Notes: generated from the sequence alone by a model not told the origin. Counted from the first letter of the stretch, positions 1 to 12,600 are shown. The stretch: 64,000 nucleotides of DNA from Salminus brasiliensis (GCF_030463535.1 NC_132879.1:48526594-48590593), one strand, 5' to 3'. A program made the numbers and translations.

Positions 1-1769
1 TGTTATTGGCTAATCAAGCACTCAATCCTAGCCCACAGGCACTACCCATGTCCGGATGTTCTCCATGCTTAAACACATCTGAACTGGCCCTTTCCTGTTA
101 CTGCTGCTGATGTAACGTCAGCGGACACCCAACACGATTAGAGGAAAGAGACAGGTACCCAGCTCTGATGCATCATCTAGCATATATCCTTTTCACTTAT
201 GAACCACTGGCTTAACCTCTGCATTAAAGACAAGGCCTTAAAAAGGCATGATACATTTAAGAACATCCTCACAGCAAAGAAATTCAAAAATAGAAAGGAA
301 AACACTTCTGATCAGGATATACAGCAGAGACCTACGCTGAGTCAAAGTATCAACAATGCCAAACACTGGCTTCTCTGGAGTGATGGAGCTTCATTATATA
401 CTTTTGAGATGAGTTGGAGCGGAGCCTGTGATCCTCCCAGAAGTGTTCCAACTAGTGTTCTAGTGTAAAGTCTTTCCAGAGGTGTAGAGTCAGTTACTGC
501 AAATTTTGATTTGGAAAGAATTGCTACAAGAGAATGTGTCCACAAACTTTTGCCCTTATGACATAGCAGCGCACTGTTCATTCACATTAAATTCCGTTAA
601 GACTCTTCTACAGAGAACTGTTGTAAGTGTAGCACTCAAGGTCATTTACTGGAGTACATTACACAGCAGTGGTCACAATACACCTGGAAAGCACTGCGCT
701 CACAACTGTGACACGGGAAGAATTTGGATGAGTGTCCTTAAAATATGAATCCACGTCTCTGTGGCGCCTGCACTCTTTCAGCCAATGTTGCATTCAGATG
801 GATGAGCAGAACATCAGAACATCTGTCCCTCTGTGTTTACTTTCGCCAGCGTGCAGGCCTAAAACAGATCCCGTTGTCAGGTCTGTACGTGTGCGCTCGG
901 AAAGCCTTTCTGAGAAAGCTGCCGGATTGTTCCGGTTCAGAACTGCTGAGTGTTGTGAACACAGCACAGCTAAAGCCGTTGCGAAACAATATGCTGCCAT
1001 TTTTTTACTCCTGAGTACAGAAAGCTGCCAGATTCTCATAACACTTTCTCTCCCTCACTATCACATCAGTTACTGCTGTTGTTTTTCTCTACTATTCTTA
1101 TGCAATTATGTATTAGCATATTTATCCAGGAAAAATATAACTCCCACTTCCAGGGAATTGCTATTCTCTAGCTACATGGTCACTAGGGCAAATTGTTTTT
1201 GATAGGTGGTTGCTATGGTATCCCAGGTGGTTGCTGTGGAGTTGCTTAGTGGTTGCTAGCCTGTTGCTAAGTGGCTGATGGATGATTTCTACGCAATTCA
1301 TTATGTTTACATATTGCCAAAAATTCTGTATTTGTCCAAAATTTACAAAAATGTAATTTCTTCAGTAATTCTTCTGAGCACAAATCTGGAAAATTAGATG
1401 AATCTAATAGATGGGAAATTCAGAATCCGCACTTTCAACACAGTTTCTCTACCAGTTCCAATTACCACCAATAGAGACATAATTCACTTCAAGACTTCTA
1501 AGGACTAAAGTATATTCTGCCTTCTGCTCTGATCTTTACAGTAGTGTTCTGTTTTGCACCTATTATACAATCTGGATTCATTGTATTGCACATTCAAACA
1601 CCAAAGTGCTATGAGTTTTCAGAAGTGCTATAAATGCTGCATTCAAGCACAGGGTATTCTATAACAAAATCTGCTCTCCGTAACTGATCTGTGGATATGA
1701 TATGAGGTGATAATCTGAATGATATTCTGTTAGAAAATACGATGTAGCTGTTGTGTGGCTGGATCACTG

Positions 1770-1811
<42 letters not shown>

Positions 1812-1816
1812 AGATC
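1..1816. other. Region downstream of the first asb13 gene; no coding gene seen
   Basis: No open frame here has splice context or resembles a known protein. The stretch next to position 1816 must contain the 3' UTR of the asb13 gene that ends at 1817, beginning with a long CA run on the minus strand. I could not place its polyadenylation site. The rest is AT-rich unique-looking sequence. Confidence 0.5.
1772..1810. repeat. (TG)n microsatellite, about 19 units
   Basis: An uninterrupted TG run. On the minus strand it reads (CA)n and starts 6 nt after the TGA stop of the asb13 copy ending at 1817, so it should be transcribed at the very start of that 3' UTR. Confidence 0.95.
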
Positions 1817-4800
1817 TCACTGGTAGCACAGGTAATGAATGATACGGTTTGGAAGGTTCAGTTTGGTCACAGTCTGCAGTGCTCTGGTGCCCAGCTTTGT
1901 CCTCAGTGCAATGCGGCTCAGCTGCTGCAGAGACAAAGGAACACCTGCAGGAACACACATATACACATACACACAACAGCTAAGCATCATGGAATATGTT
2001 GTTTTCAAAACAGTACAATTATGTAGTTGAATTTTATCCAGACATTTTCTTATTATGTACTTTTACACAAATATGTATGCCAACTATTATTAACAGTATT
2101 ACAAGCCTGTTTACAACCCTGTTACTTTGCCTCAGAATAAAAGGTGCTGATTTTTTATTTTGTGGTGAGTTAATGGGGAAAAAAAACATTGGTTGGTTCA
2201 TGGCACTGCGATTGCTCACAGTAGCCATGTAAAACAGCACAGCAATGTGTAGGCTAGCCTAGCGTAGCACTGCAACAAGAACAATGTAAGTATAATGTAA
2301 TAATTCCAGAGTTTCACAGGATAGTTTTGTTGTTCACTCTGTGTCCTCTTAACACGATGTGCATTTAACTATCATAGGAGATTGTAGCTGTTTGGCTTGG
2401 ATTAGCTTTTAGCCTAGCACGCCCTCACTTTTCCCAGCTGTCCTGTGCTATGGCGCTTCTCCAGATAAGATACCTGCAGTGGCATTTCTCCAATTGTCCT
2501 ACCGTTAGTGTTTAGCCTTTTTTAACCTCACTTCTATATTCTGGGTGTTGGGTGTATGTACATTTCGAACATTACGTAACAGACTTGGAGGTTTTAATTG
2601 GCTCATTTTACAGCTCTGTTTTGGTTATGCCTGATTTGCTTTCAGTGCAGAATCAACATATTTTTGCACTGTCATGTATTACATTTCAGTTCTTCGCCTG
2701 AGTTAACTTTTACATTATTTAGAGCTTTTTAAACTGTTTTGGATCTCATTTACAAAAATGGATGTAAAAAAACAACTAAAAGATTCTTTGTGGAACCAAA
2801 TGTGGTTCTAAAGTGCCACTGCTCTTTTCAAAGAACCATTTCAGGCATCTTTTAGATAACCTGCCCTCTTTCCTTAACAATGGAAACATCATCTGTTGAA
2901 ACAACAGATCTTTGAATCAACAGGCCAAATAGGCATGAAACGTAGCTGCAGGGCACATCTGTACAGCTAAGCAGTGCTTAAGTGTCCTCAAAACATCTTC
3001 AGTATCAGTATCTTGAGGCATGGCAACCGAACACAGAAACAAAAGAAACATTAGATAAAAAGGACCTTGAAGAAGCTGTTTTGGCCCAGCGGAAGAGGCA
3101 AGCACAAGATAAAGGCCGATCTAAAACTTGGATGGTTTAGGTCACAAGCTCGAGACTCATCCATTACAGACCATTGTCTGTTTATGTTCTACTATTCAAT
3201 TAGCAGTCTCTAAATAAAACTGTCACGTGTTTAGACAGGCTAATAACAGCATTATCGGAAACACACCATCCCATCAGGGAAGTTTACATTCTTTAATGGA
3301 GCACTGGCATGTGGCGCTGAGATATGGTTGCCACAGTGCCTCCTGGGACAGACCTGCAAAACATTCCAGGAGTAGTTCTTCCACACTGGAATCTGCTTTT
3401 AGATCTGATCTCCATCCTCATCCTGTTTACTACTGCCCCCATCCAAAGTCTTAAACAGCACCAAGGCTGCAGGCCTTTATCCATTAGAAATTGGCACAAT
3501 GAGAGCGCACTCACTCACTACCTCTCAGCTGCAGCCCAAAAACAACTTGATACTTTTATAGAAGTGGAGTCAGAATGACCAGAGAGGCTTTTTCATGGGT
3601 TGCTGACACTCATGAGTGCAGTATCATCTACATTTATGGTACTGGGCAGACACTCTTATTAGGAAGGGGTTCACAGTTGTATCATGTTACAGAGACTGTA
3701 GCATTAATAGTTTCATCCAAAGAAAGTACTTCTATTCCCACAGCATAGTTCTTGCTCAGGTGGGGAATCAAATCCAAGTCCAACCAACTGTCAACAAGGT
3801 TAATTATCAGATACTGGCCAAGAAATTCCACATTTACAATTAGAACATTTGACACTAGGCACTAGTTTTGCCCAAGGACTCTTAGCACAATGTTCTTTCC
3901 TAGGCAGATAATCAAATCACAATCTAATGGGTTGAGAGCAACCGTGTCCCTAAGACACATTTTCCAGATTAATCATCAAAAACGCAGATAAGCTGTACTT
4001 TAACAAAAAGGGAACAGTTTGACAGAAACCGTTTTAAAATTGGGTCATCAATACGTACAAGTAAGTTGAGCATTAAATGTAGCCTGAGTGTCTCAAGCTG
4101 GACTCCATGTATACTTTTTACAAAAATGCATCCTCCGTGTTACCAGATGAAATCTGCTTAAAAGCACATCAATACATACAAAAGTATCCAGACACTTCAT
4201 TTAGTTACTGTAAAGTGCACCCCTTACAGACACAAGCATGTCCAGCTTGTTTAATCGCCATAGAAAAGCACTGCCAATATAGGAGAACGCTCTGTCATCA
4301 TGCCCAATGCTATCCTGTAGGCAGAAGGGTATAAAGCCCTGCAACACTTCTCGAGAGTGCTGGAGCTCCAGCCGACACCCTATAGGACATGTTTGAGTGG
4401 CTTTTTCAATCTATAACTAATAATCCATTATCAATACCTGACCTCACTAATGCTATTATGGCTGAATGTCTTCAAATTATCACAGCAATAATACAAAAAT
4501 TCCAAAATAGTGTAAGACCTTTGCAGTAGAAGCTGTTACTGCAGCAAAGGGAAGCCAAACTGTCTATTGCCCTTGATTTCAAAAGCAAAAAGGAGGAGCA
4601 AGTGTCTATAAACTTTTGGACATATAGTGCATGTATTGCCATTTTATCTCTTGTAACCAATCATGTGCTACTACTACTGTACTATACAATAGTAAACTCA
4701 GTGTACTATACATTATTGAACCCAGTGTACTATACGCTAGTTAACCCAGTGTACCATATATGCAAATAGACCCAGTGCACTATACGCTATAAAGCAAGTT

Positions 4801-7800
4801 TACTATATGCTGGTAAAGCCAGTGTACTATACGCAAATCATCATTGGTGGAGGTGAAGGCTTGTTTTGTAGCTGCTGTAATTACTGCATTGGTCAGTGCC
4901 ACTACTGTCCGGAGGACTTTTTTCACATGACAGAGAGGTCAAGACAGGTGAGATAATCAACTCAATTTATGGCAACATCCACCAAGAATACATCAAAAGA
5001 ATGACCATAACACTCACTATAAGAACAACGGCCATAATACACTTCTAACCAACAGCTCTTAGATATTTCATGGTCTCAGAATCAATCAATGATCAGGCTT
5101 TTTCTATGGATAAATTGTGTGATGGTTCACCCTTTTTTAAGACCATCACAGTATAAAAATGATCAATTCTCACAGGTGTTGAGAGCTGTGTGATTTGTAG
5201 TTTTCTTGTCATCTGTGGTTTTGTTTTTTGTGGTTTTGTTTTTTATTGGGTTTTTTTAGCCACAATTTTATTATTCATTCAGTTTTTCCTTAATGTATTA
5301 TTTTATTTTACAGCACTTTTGATGAGTTGAAGAAAAAATATGAGGGTGACTTGATTAAACTAAAAGGTAAACAGGGTCACAGAGCAGGAAATGAAGACAG
5401 CAATTTGGAAAATAAGTCAAGTGTGCCACCTGGTGGTCGTTTTATAAACTGTCAACTGTTATTGTAATGACTCATCTTGAACTTTTGTAATTATAGAATA
5501 ATATCAAAAGCTAACAATCATAAAACTGAATAGGGGACATCAGTGACCTTACATTTTAAAATAATAATAAATAATCCATTTTGTAATACACTCAATTACA
5601 AGAGAAACAAGGAATGAGCAGGTGTCTCAATACTTTTGTCCATATAGTGTACATAATGTATAATAACTTTTCATTTATAGCTTGACAGTGATTTCAAAGA
5701 TCGCTATTGGCTTTAAACTGTACTATAATTATAACTTCAACTGTATTATGTGTATCTCTTTCATTGTAAAACACTATGGCTAATCTAGAACGTCGGATGG
5801 TTTAGGTGTTATGGTATACTCACTCTCGTAAAGCTGCAGACAGAGAGCGGAGGGAGTGTCGGGTCTGGTGTAGTCACCCGGCTTTTTCTCGTGCTTGTCT
5901 TTGACATACACATTGGCGCCAAATTCCACCAGCAGCTCAATCATCTCCATGTTGTTGGCCTTCGCTGCGTGGTGCAGTGCTGTCTCGTGTAGCCGGGCTG
6001 CGTTCACTTTAGCTCCTTACACAGACATAGACACACACACACAAACATATATAAATATACATACCTGACTGAAAAGAAGACATTTTTAAATATTCCATTA
6101 TGGCCACATTAATGTCCTTCTTGCTTGCAGTATCACATTTGTGGAACTTATGAGATTTTATTTCCGTCTTTACCTGCATTGAGTAACACCTTGACGCACT
6201 CCAGATGTTGGTTAGCACAGGCTACATGAAGTGGAGTCCCACTGTACAGGTCATAGGCTTCTAGACTGGCTCCTTTTGCTATCACAAGCTTTACACACTC
6301 AGCACTGCCTGTGTAGTACATATATACACATACACACACACGATAATCACTGTGCACAGTCACTTTCATACTAAATGTGAACTAAGGATGGACAACACTG
6401 CAGAAGCAAGATGTGTTCACAGTACACATCATGATCATGATATTTTGTTTTCCTGTGGTTTGCAAAATAGAAGAGCCAGCTAAAAAGCCAGCAGTGATTT
6501 TTCTTACTTTCAGTTTCAATTGCACCCATTGCTGCCACAGATGTGCAAATGCACAGACACAGCTTGTCTAATCCCGGCACAGAAGTACAGACAATAGAAT
6601 AGGACTCATGAACCTATTGGCACAGTATTGAACTGTGGAGCAGTGCTCCATCCAATACTTTTGGGATACATTGGGGAGTTGGGGATGAGGTTGTGTGGTA
6701 ATCACCCAACATCCTGACCTCTTTAACACCTTTAGCCAGGATCACATATATTAATTTAATTGAATGTAAATCCTGATTAGAATTTGTAAATATTATGTTG
6801 CCATTGATTTACATGGACTTTCACTCTCTCTTATCTATGATTTTTTTTCCAGTAAAATGTCCAATTAAAGATATCTGACTTCTAACTAGTGCTAACGCTA
6901 GTGCCAATTTTAGAGTTAATAATAATATTGATATCCTACACTAGTCAGGATTATAGTGTAGAATCACAATTATTTACGAAAAACAAAATTGGGACTTTTT
7001 TTCCTTTAAATAATTCCCCTTTTTCTCCTAATTCCGGTACTGCCCACCGGTCCATATCTCCCCCCTAACACTAGCAATGCTCCTGACACTAGGAGAGTAA
7101 GAACTCTTTTCAACTTGCAGCTAATGCAGCATTGCTGGGCAGCTGACATGCATGGAAGAAAGCTAATAGACGCCTGTGTTGGCCAACATCGCTGATGTGA
7201 TGTGGGGAGAGAGAGCCATCTACCCACCTGGAGTGAGCACGGCCAACTCCAGTCACTAATGGCTCAGGCTATAGCAGTAGTGCATCATCTGGCTGCTGAG
7301 CCAGAATAGGGACTTTTTATCAGTAAAAATGTAATTATAGAGAATGAGATTCCATGTAAATCAACAGTAACACATGACCGGTCAAAATGACATATGATAT
7401 GATATGTGGTCCAGGCAATATGACTAGTCCGAATGGCTTCTTAGATGCACAGATCTGATATTAAATCTGAAATGAGAAATTCTACTAGGAAGAAGGATCT
7501 TAAGCGGCTAACACAGATTGTCATTGCACTGCTATTGTGTTCCTCATCTGGAATAAGGGATTTGTGTATGTAGTGTGTCGCTCCTCTCTCTCACCACCCA
7601 TGCAGGCCTCGTGTAGTGGAGAGGTGGTGCGTGAGGTGAGGGCAGGGTTAACCGTTGCCCCGTAGTCCAGAAGCAGCTTCACACACTCGAAGCTACCAAC
7701 AGAGCACGCCTCACACAGGGGAGTGCTGCCGTCCACGTTCCTCGCGTCCACCTGGAAACAGAAAGGAAGAATCCCAAATTAATTTAGAATAAATGGCGTC

Positions 7801-8556
7801 CTCATTTCCACCAATTCAAAGACAATGACTTCCACCTTTTTTAGACTTACACACAGTGGTGGGTTTGTCAGTACAGGTATACTGGTACTGGTGTAACATT
7901 AAAACCAACTGGGCCCCCCGTGTGCCACCAAAAGAGTTCTGAGGCATCAAGCCATGGACTTCACAAGACCGCTAAAGGTGTCCTGTGGCACCTAATACCA
8001 AGACATAACAGCAGCTCCTTTAAGGCCTGTAAGTCCTATAAGTTATGGGCCATTCACCGGTTGTCCTTCCTTGGAGCACTTTTGGTAGGTAGTAACCACT
8101 GTATATCAGGAACCCGACGAGACCTGATGTTTTGGAGTTGTTGTGACCCAGTCATCTAGCCATCACTATTTGGTCCTTGTTAAAGTTGGTCAGATCAGAG
8201 GTGAGTAACAACAAAACTGTCTAATCAAAGCAATCTTGCAACACAAGTTCTAAAATAATGAGGACGGGAGAGGTGGAGGTGGAAAGTCTGGATTTACCAA
8301 GTCTAGAAAGACAAGTTTGAAACGGCCACCTTCCCCTATTTGAGGTGCATTAGAGTCTAACCTGTGCTCCGGCATCCAGCAGCAGCCTCACACACTGCGT
8401 CTGACCCCGGATGGCGGCCTCATGGAGTGGAGTGATAGAGTCTACAGCCACTATGTTCACTGACGCTCCACTCTGGATTAGACTCTGCAGCTGGGACACC
8501 TGTCCATGATAAGCAGCCTTGTGTACCTCTGTCCTCTCAGACCAGAAGCCTAACAT

Positions 8557-8595
<39 letters not shown>

Positions 8596-9379
8596 TATAA
8601 AGAAGAGTTTACTGCTATGAAGTATATTCAGTTCCTCACAGATCTGATCACAAAAAGTATATAGAATCATGTGAGTATACACTTTATGGACAAAAGTTTG
8701 TGGACAGCTGGCCATCCAATATTCCACCCCAAATCAAAGGAATTAATATTAAGTTTTAAAATGCATATAAACCATAATACAATAATACATAATACTGCTT
8801 GGCCTTCTCTGTTGGGCCCTTGAGCAAGACCCCTAATGCTTTCTTCTCAAATGGTGCCTGACCCTGTATTATCACGACATTTCACTCCAACTCATCCCAA
8901 AGATACTGGGTGGTGCTCCATCCCCCAGAGAGCATAGATCCACAGTGCTGAGGGGCTTTGTTACCCCTCGAGTTGATGCCTATTAGACATGACCTTAGGC
9001 TCATGTGCGCCTGCGCCATAGCATCCCATTCTATTGACAACGCTTTTCTATAGAGATGATCAGCTGTGAAACGAGTTCAAGGTGAGAGGTTTATTAATAT
9101 TACACTACATAGTAGTGTGTTTGTTTTTTTTTTTTGGTGAAATACGAAACCACGGCTGTCAAAACAGTCAGAAACAAAAGAAAGGTGAAGTTAAGACTGT
9201 TTATTGGTTAAAATGGTAGTACACTGATGAATCTCGTGCAGTGTAAGGAGAAGAGCACATGCCGGCTTCTCTCCACACTCATGGCGCTGCTGCCAGAAAT
9301 GTCGTAAAGGAGCTCTGCGCTCACTGACGGACTCACCGATATCACCGAAGAAATACGGCATTGATGTCTCCACCTCCAT
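1817..9379 (-). CDS. asb13: Ankyrin repeat and SOCS box protein 13 (tandem copy 1, downstream copy)
   Basis: Six coding exons on the minus strand: 9337-9379, 8362-8549, 7595-7751, 6174-6308, 5824-6015, 1817-1944 (43, 188, 157, 135, 192, 128 nt; 843 nt, 280 residues; human ASB13 is 278). All junctions are GT-AG and keep frame. The N-terminus (MEVETSMPYFFGDIG, then FWSERTEVHKAA) leads into about six ankyrin repeats with TPLHEA/ETALHHAA signatures. The last exon is a SOCS box (PLSLQQLSRIALR, ending IIHYLCYQ). Asb proteins are substrate adaptors of Elongin B/C-Cullin5 ubiquitin ligases in the cytosol. The BC-box cysteine is Ser here; the Cul5-box Leu-Pro pair is kept (LNLPNRI). The start ATG at 9379 is the only one giving the family N-terminus. 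It lies 316 bp downstream of the stop of a second copy. Zebrafish also carries tandem asb13a genes. Family assignment is very secure; orthology between the two copies and named fish genes is not resolved. Confidence 0.95.
2775..2865. repeat. Hairpin-type MITE fragment (GGTTCTTT/AAAGAACC)
   Basis: Short stretch with complementary arms around GATTCTTTGTGGAACC and TTCAAAGAACCATTT, resembling the small palindromic elements common in fish introns. A related stretch lies near 42250-42540. It sits in the last intron of asb13 copy 1. Confidence 0.4.
3630..3960 (-). repeat. tRNA-derived SINE remnant, minus orientation
   Basis: Begins with CATTTATGGTACTGGGCAGACA, the reverse of the teleost SINE tail that normally reads ..CTGGATAAGAGCG..TAAATGCCATAAATG. 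It continues into text resembling a degenerate B box (GGGGAATCAAATCC). Diverged and internally rearranged. Lies in the last intron of asb13 copy 1. Confidence 0.5.
4165..4640. mobile_element. MITE, 'GTATTGGGACACC' family, diverged copy
   Basis: Ends carry the paired motifs CAAAAGTATCCAGACACTTC and CTTTTGGACATATAGTGCA, with the typical internal text (GCCCTGCAACACTTC..). The same family recurs near 5605, 6600, 8675, 24757, 45083 and 50385. No transposase frame is present, so it is non-autonomous. Confidence 0.55.
5605..5655. mobile_element. MITE end fragment, 'GTATTGGGACACC' family
   Basis: Contains GAGCAGGTGTCTCAATACTTTTGTCCATATAGTG, one terminus of the family described at 4165-4640; the rest of the element is missing or unrecognisable. 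Confidence 0.5.
6600..6725. mobile_element. MITE internal fragment, 'GTATTGGGACACC' family
   Basis: Matches the interior of the copy at 45083-45472: both contain GTGGAGCAGTG, GCTCCATCCAATAC, GAGTTGGGGATGAGG and CATCCTGAC in the same order. Lies in intron 3 of asb13 copy 1. Confidence 0.55.
7010..7300 (-). repeat. SINE family A, copy 1
   Basis: Shares CCCCTTTTTCTCC..ATTCCGGTACTGCC, CTAACACTAG.., AAGAACT and the GATGTGGGGAGAGAGAGCCATCTACCCACC block with stretches at 41815-42170 and 43505-43845. The copy at 43505 ends in a reverse-complement tRNA-like B box (GGGATTCGAACTT), so the family is read as a tRNA-headed SINE pointing along the minus strand. Confidence 0.55.
7865..8215 (-). mobile_element. 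Internally deleted Tc1/mariner-like element
   Basis: Contains sequence I recognise from a very common fish Tc1-like transposon: CTAATACCAAGACATAACAGCAG.. then, after a deletion, GTCCTTCCTTGGAGCACTTTTGG and GACCCAGTCATCTAGCCATCAC, which on the minus strand belong to the helix-turn-helix N-terminal region of the transposase. No intact frame remains. It lies in intron 2 of asb13 copy 1. Confidence 0.55.
8556..8593. repeat. (CA)n microsatellite
   Basis: Uninterrupted CA run within intron 1 of asb13 copy 1, a few bases from the acceptor of exon 2 at 8549 (minus strand reads TG repeats then the acceptor TTAG). Confidence 0.9.
8675..9065. mobile_element. MITE, 'GTATTGGGACACC' family, with SINE-like insertion
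   Basis: Left end ACTTTATGGACAAAAGTTTGTGGACAGC; interior GGTGGTGCTCCATCC..GAGGGGCTTTGTTACCCC; right part ..CCATTCTATTGACAACGC. A segment near 8803-8885 (TTGGGCCCTTGAGCAAGACCCC) resembles the body of a tRNA-derived SINE. Confidence 0.5.
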
Positions 9380-9516
9380 TTTCCTGCTTAAGACAAAAGA
9401 TACAGACTATACTAAACCCGACTACACTAATGCTACCGCGAAAACCGTATAAACATGCCGTGTTTACAAATGCGGCAAGTGTATCACGTGGTCGCTCCTG
9501 CTTCAGGGCCAACAGG

Positions 9517-9535
9517 GCATTATGGGAGTTGTAGT
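9517..9535 (-). promoter_or_regulatory. ZNF143/Staf-type motif upstream of asb13 copy 1
   Basis: The minus strand reads ACTACAACTCCCATAATGC, a near match to the known ZNF143 promoter motif (ACTACAAYTCCCAG.ATGC). It ends 138 nt upstream of the ATG at 9379. The other asb13 copy has an equivalent site at a similar distance. Confidence 0.6.
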
Positions 9536-9664
9536 GCCACTTTATTTGTCTTCCTATGACGCCCATCCGAAAGACACAAGTGTTTAGTTTTAATTATTAA
9601 AACACAAATTAACATTCATTTCACCACAAATTTACACTTCTGTAGTCATGTCCAGTCCACTGAC

Positions 9665-9670
9665 TTTATT
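9665..9670 (-). promoter_or_regulatory. Candidate polyadenylation signal of asb13 copy 2
   Basis: AATAAA on the minus strand, 26 nt after the TGA at 9696-9698. If used, the 3' UTR would be only about 50 nt. A second AATAAA at 9541-9546 is the alternative. Confidence 0.45.
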
Positions 9671-9695
9671 TCTGACTGAAGCCAGTTCTGCTGGA

Positions 9696-12600
9696 TCATT
9701 TATAACAGAGGTAACTGATGATGCGTTGTGATACGTCCAGTTTGGTCAAGGCCTGCAGGGCTCTGGTTCCCAGCACTGTCCTCAGTGCAATGCGGCTCAG
9801 CTGCTGCAGAGAGAGAGGAGTACCTGTGGAAACACACAAGCACATAAAAGTTAGGGTGGCATACAAAGATCTTGGGCAGTAAAAGATGGCCTGATCTCAA
9901 AAAGGCATAAAAAGCTGAACATAAAATAGGATGGATTTTACAGCTGGATAATGGTCTTAAACACGCCTCAAAATCCACAAGAGGTGCAAGCCGAAGGTTT
10001 TTGGCTCTCACAGTCCTCACAGAACTAAACAGCAGCATCAGAAATCTGTGGCTAGACCTCAGAAGATTAGTGCATACAAGACAGCCTTAAGGATGAATTG
10101 GCAAAAAAAATCCCCCAAAATGGAAAATGAAAATCTTCATGCCTTTTGGAAACCAGGTCATCTTTTTCTCACTCAACGTTTCACAGTAACAGAAATGTTG
10201 GCCAGTGGTGCCTAATTATTTGCATGCCTCAGTATATAAACACAATCCCAACAAAAAGGCAGAGTATAATAACCAGGCAGTGCTCTCACTCTCATAGTGC
10301 TGTAGACAGAGGTGAGCTGGAGAGCCAGGAGTGGTGTAGTCGATAGGTCTGCGTCCCAGGTTATCAGTGACATTAATGTTTCCCCCAAACTCCACCAGAA
10401 GCTCGATGAGGTCCGGCTGGCCCACTTTTGCAGCATGATGGAGAGCAGTCTCATGGAATTTTATGGCATTCACCCTGGCACCTTTAAAATAATTCCTTTT
10501 TCTTATTTTCAGAAACAATTTGTAGATAATTTCAAAGCAGGTGAGACTTTTTTTAGATGAATTTATAACATATTGTTGAATGATCTTCAGTGAAAATTGC
10601 ACGGAATCAGTACTGAATCTTTCGTTTCTTGCTCACCTGCATTGAGCAGCAGTAGAGCACAGTCCACATGTGCCTTAGCACAGGCCGCATGCAGCGGCGT
10701 CCCGAAGTAAATGTCAAACGCCTCCAGCAGTGCTCCCTTTGATATTATTAACTTCACACACTCTGGATTACCTGCACCAAAATGCGGAGTGATTCCAAAG
10801 AACTGAAGATCCAAAATAAAGTCAACATTAATTCATATCCTAACACATCTTCCCTCCATGACTTATTTCCAGACTGCTAGTCAAGTGGTGGACTGAATGG
10901 GAGTGGGAAAGTTCAGGTGATGTAATGGGGACACAACCCCCAGGTTTAAACAGTACTGTGAGGCTGTGGTCATATTTCTGCACCCCAAAATGAACATGCT
11001 ATTATTGGTCTATAACAGACGAATAGCCATCCAGCATACAGATTAGCTTGTGTTTGCTCATGGATTTCCTCATGGGTTGCACATTGGAGTTAAAAGCATG
11101 CACGCTCACCTCGGATGCAGGCCTCGTGGAGTGGGGAGGCAGTGAGGGCAGTTAGGGTGGGGTTGACCGAAGCACCATGATCCAGAAGCAGTCTCACACA
11201 CTCCACACTGCCCGCCGCACACGCATAGCACAGAGGGGTGCTGCCATGGACGTTCCTCACGTCCACCTTAAAAGCATGAGAGGTGAAGCGTGTGGTCTAA
11301 AATCATGCCTAGGTCAGATCATTCCTACACTGTAAACCCAGTTGTAAAGTCAAGTAAATGAAGTCTCTGTTGTTCTCATACATAATATATTTGTGGTCAT
11401 TTTACACATTCAATTGCTTTGAGTAAGTTGAATAAACTAGCAATAATTGATTGTAGTATGTTGCCATTGGCAACTGCATAATGATTGGCCCATGTAAAAA
11501 CTGCACTAATGTTGGATTTACTCATTTCTGAGCAGGTTCCATGTAACTGAGGCAGCATAATATACACTGACCTGTAGGGCTTGTTTGTGCAATGCAACTT
11601 CTGGGTAACACTTACAACTCTCCCATTGGCTCCTGGAACCATAGGATTTGCATACAGGGTGGGCCATCCAGTCATGAACATTCACCGTCAGTGTGTTGTC
11701 ATGTTCCCGGGGCTACATTATCTTGGGCCTACAGGTATTGTGTATGCAGAGATTGATTGTTTGAAGTTCTTGTTGATGCCTGCTAATGTTTCTGATGTTT
11801 CTCTAATGGTATGGTTGGCTGGCTTGCATCTGTGTTGAAAGTTGTAAGAACAGTTTGGCACTTTTCTGTGTGGGACCTAGTGAAGCAAATGCGCTTAGTT
11901 GTATTTCCAATACATTAAGGTATGTACTACAGAAAAAAAAATGGGGAATATATATGGAATATAATCTTTTTATGTAATTGTACTGCTATTTTAAACAATA
12001 TTACAGTTTTTATCTATTTTATCTATCTATATATTTTTTATAGTATATTACAGTATTTGTCTTCTTTATTTCAATACAATTTAATTTATGTAAAGTTACA
12101 ATTAACTGAAATTACACATGCAGATATACGTTGATTTTAGGGAAGATTGAATTTATTTTGTATTTATGTGTACACTGTGAAAACGCTCAAAAAACAGCAA
12201 TGGCAGCCAAATAAAATGTAAAATTCAAGGCAAATATTCAAATAGAAATTAATGGAGTAATGATATGTTTACATAAATTTTCATTGAAGTTTCTGCAGAG
12301 AAGCTCTGCTATTGTACTGATTTTTTTCTGAATTGTTATGCTCAAACGCCTTCAGAAAAGTGACATCACTAAAAGTTATGCACCAAACAAATACATCTTT
12401 TCCATTGGCTCCTGGGACCGTCTATGTACATACAGGGAGTGTCCGCCAGCCACTGACACTCACCGTCAATGTGTTGTTGTTTCCTCAGGGCTACCTCCTC
12501 TTATCTCCTCTTATATTATACTGCCTGTGTGATTTTTGTGGTAGTTGATTGCTTGTTGTTTGTATTGTAGTTTTTCAGAGTTGCTAGTTTTTTGGTTTTC

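Larger units (their letters stand above)
9380..9695 (-). other. Compact 316-bp intergenic spacer between tandem asb13 genes
   Basis: Must hold both the 3' UTR of the upstream copy (stop at 9696) and the promoter plus 5' UTR of the downstream copy (ATG at 9379). Visible elements on the minus strand are AATAAA at 9670-9665 (26 nt past the stop), another AATAAA at 9546-9541, a ZNF143-type motif at 9517-9535 and a CACGTG E-box near 9485-9490. Confidence 0.8.

Noticed and set aside
1751-2026. Plus-strand frame with a Val-Cys run
   Set aside because: Produced by the TG microsatellite and antisense to the asb13 last exon.
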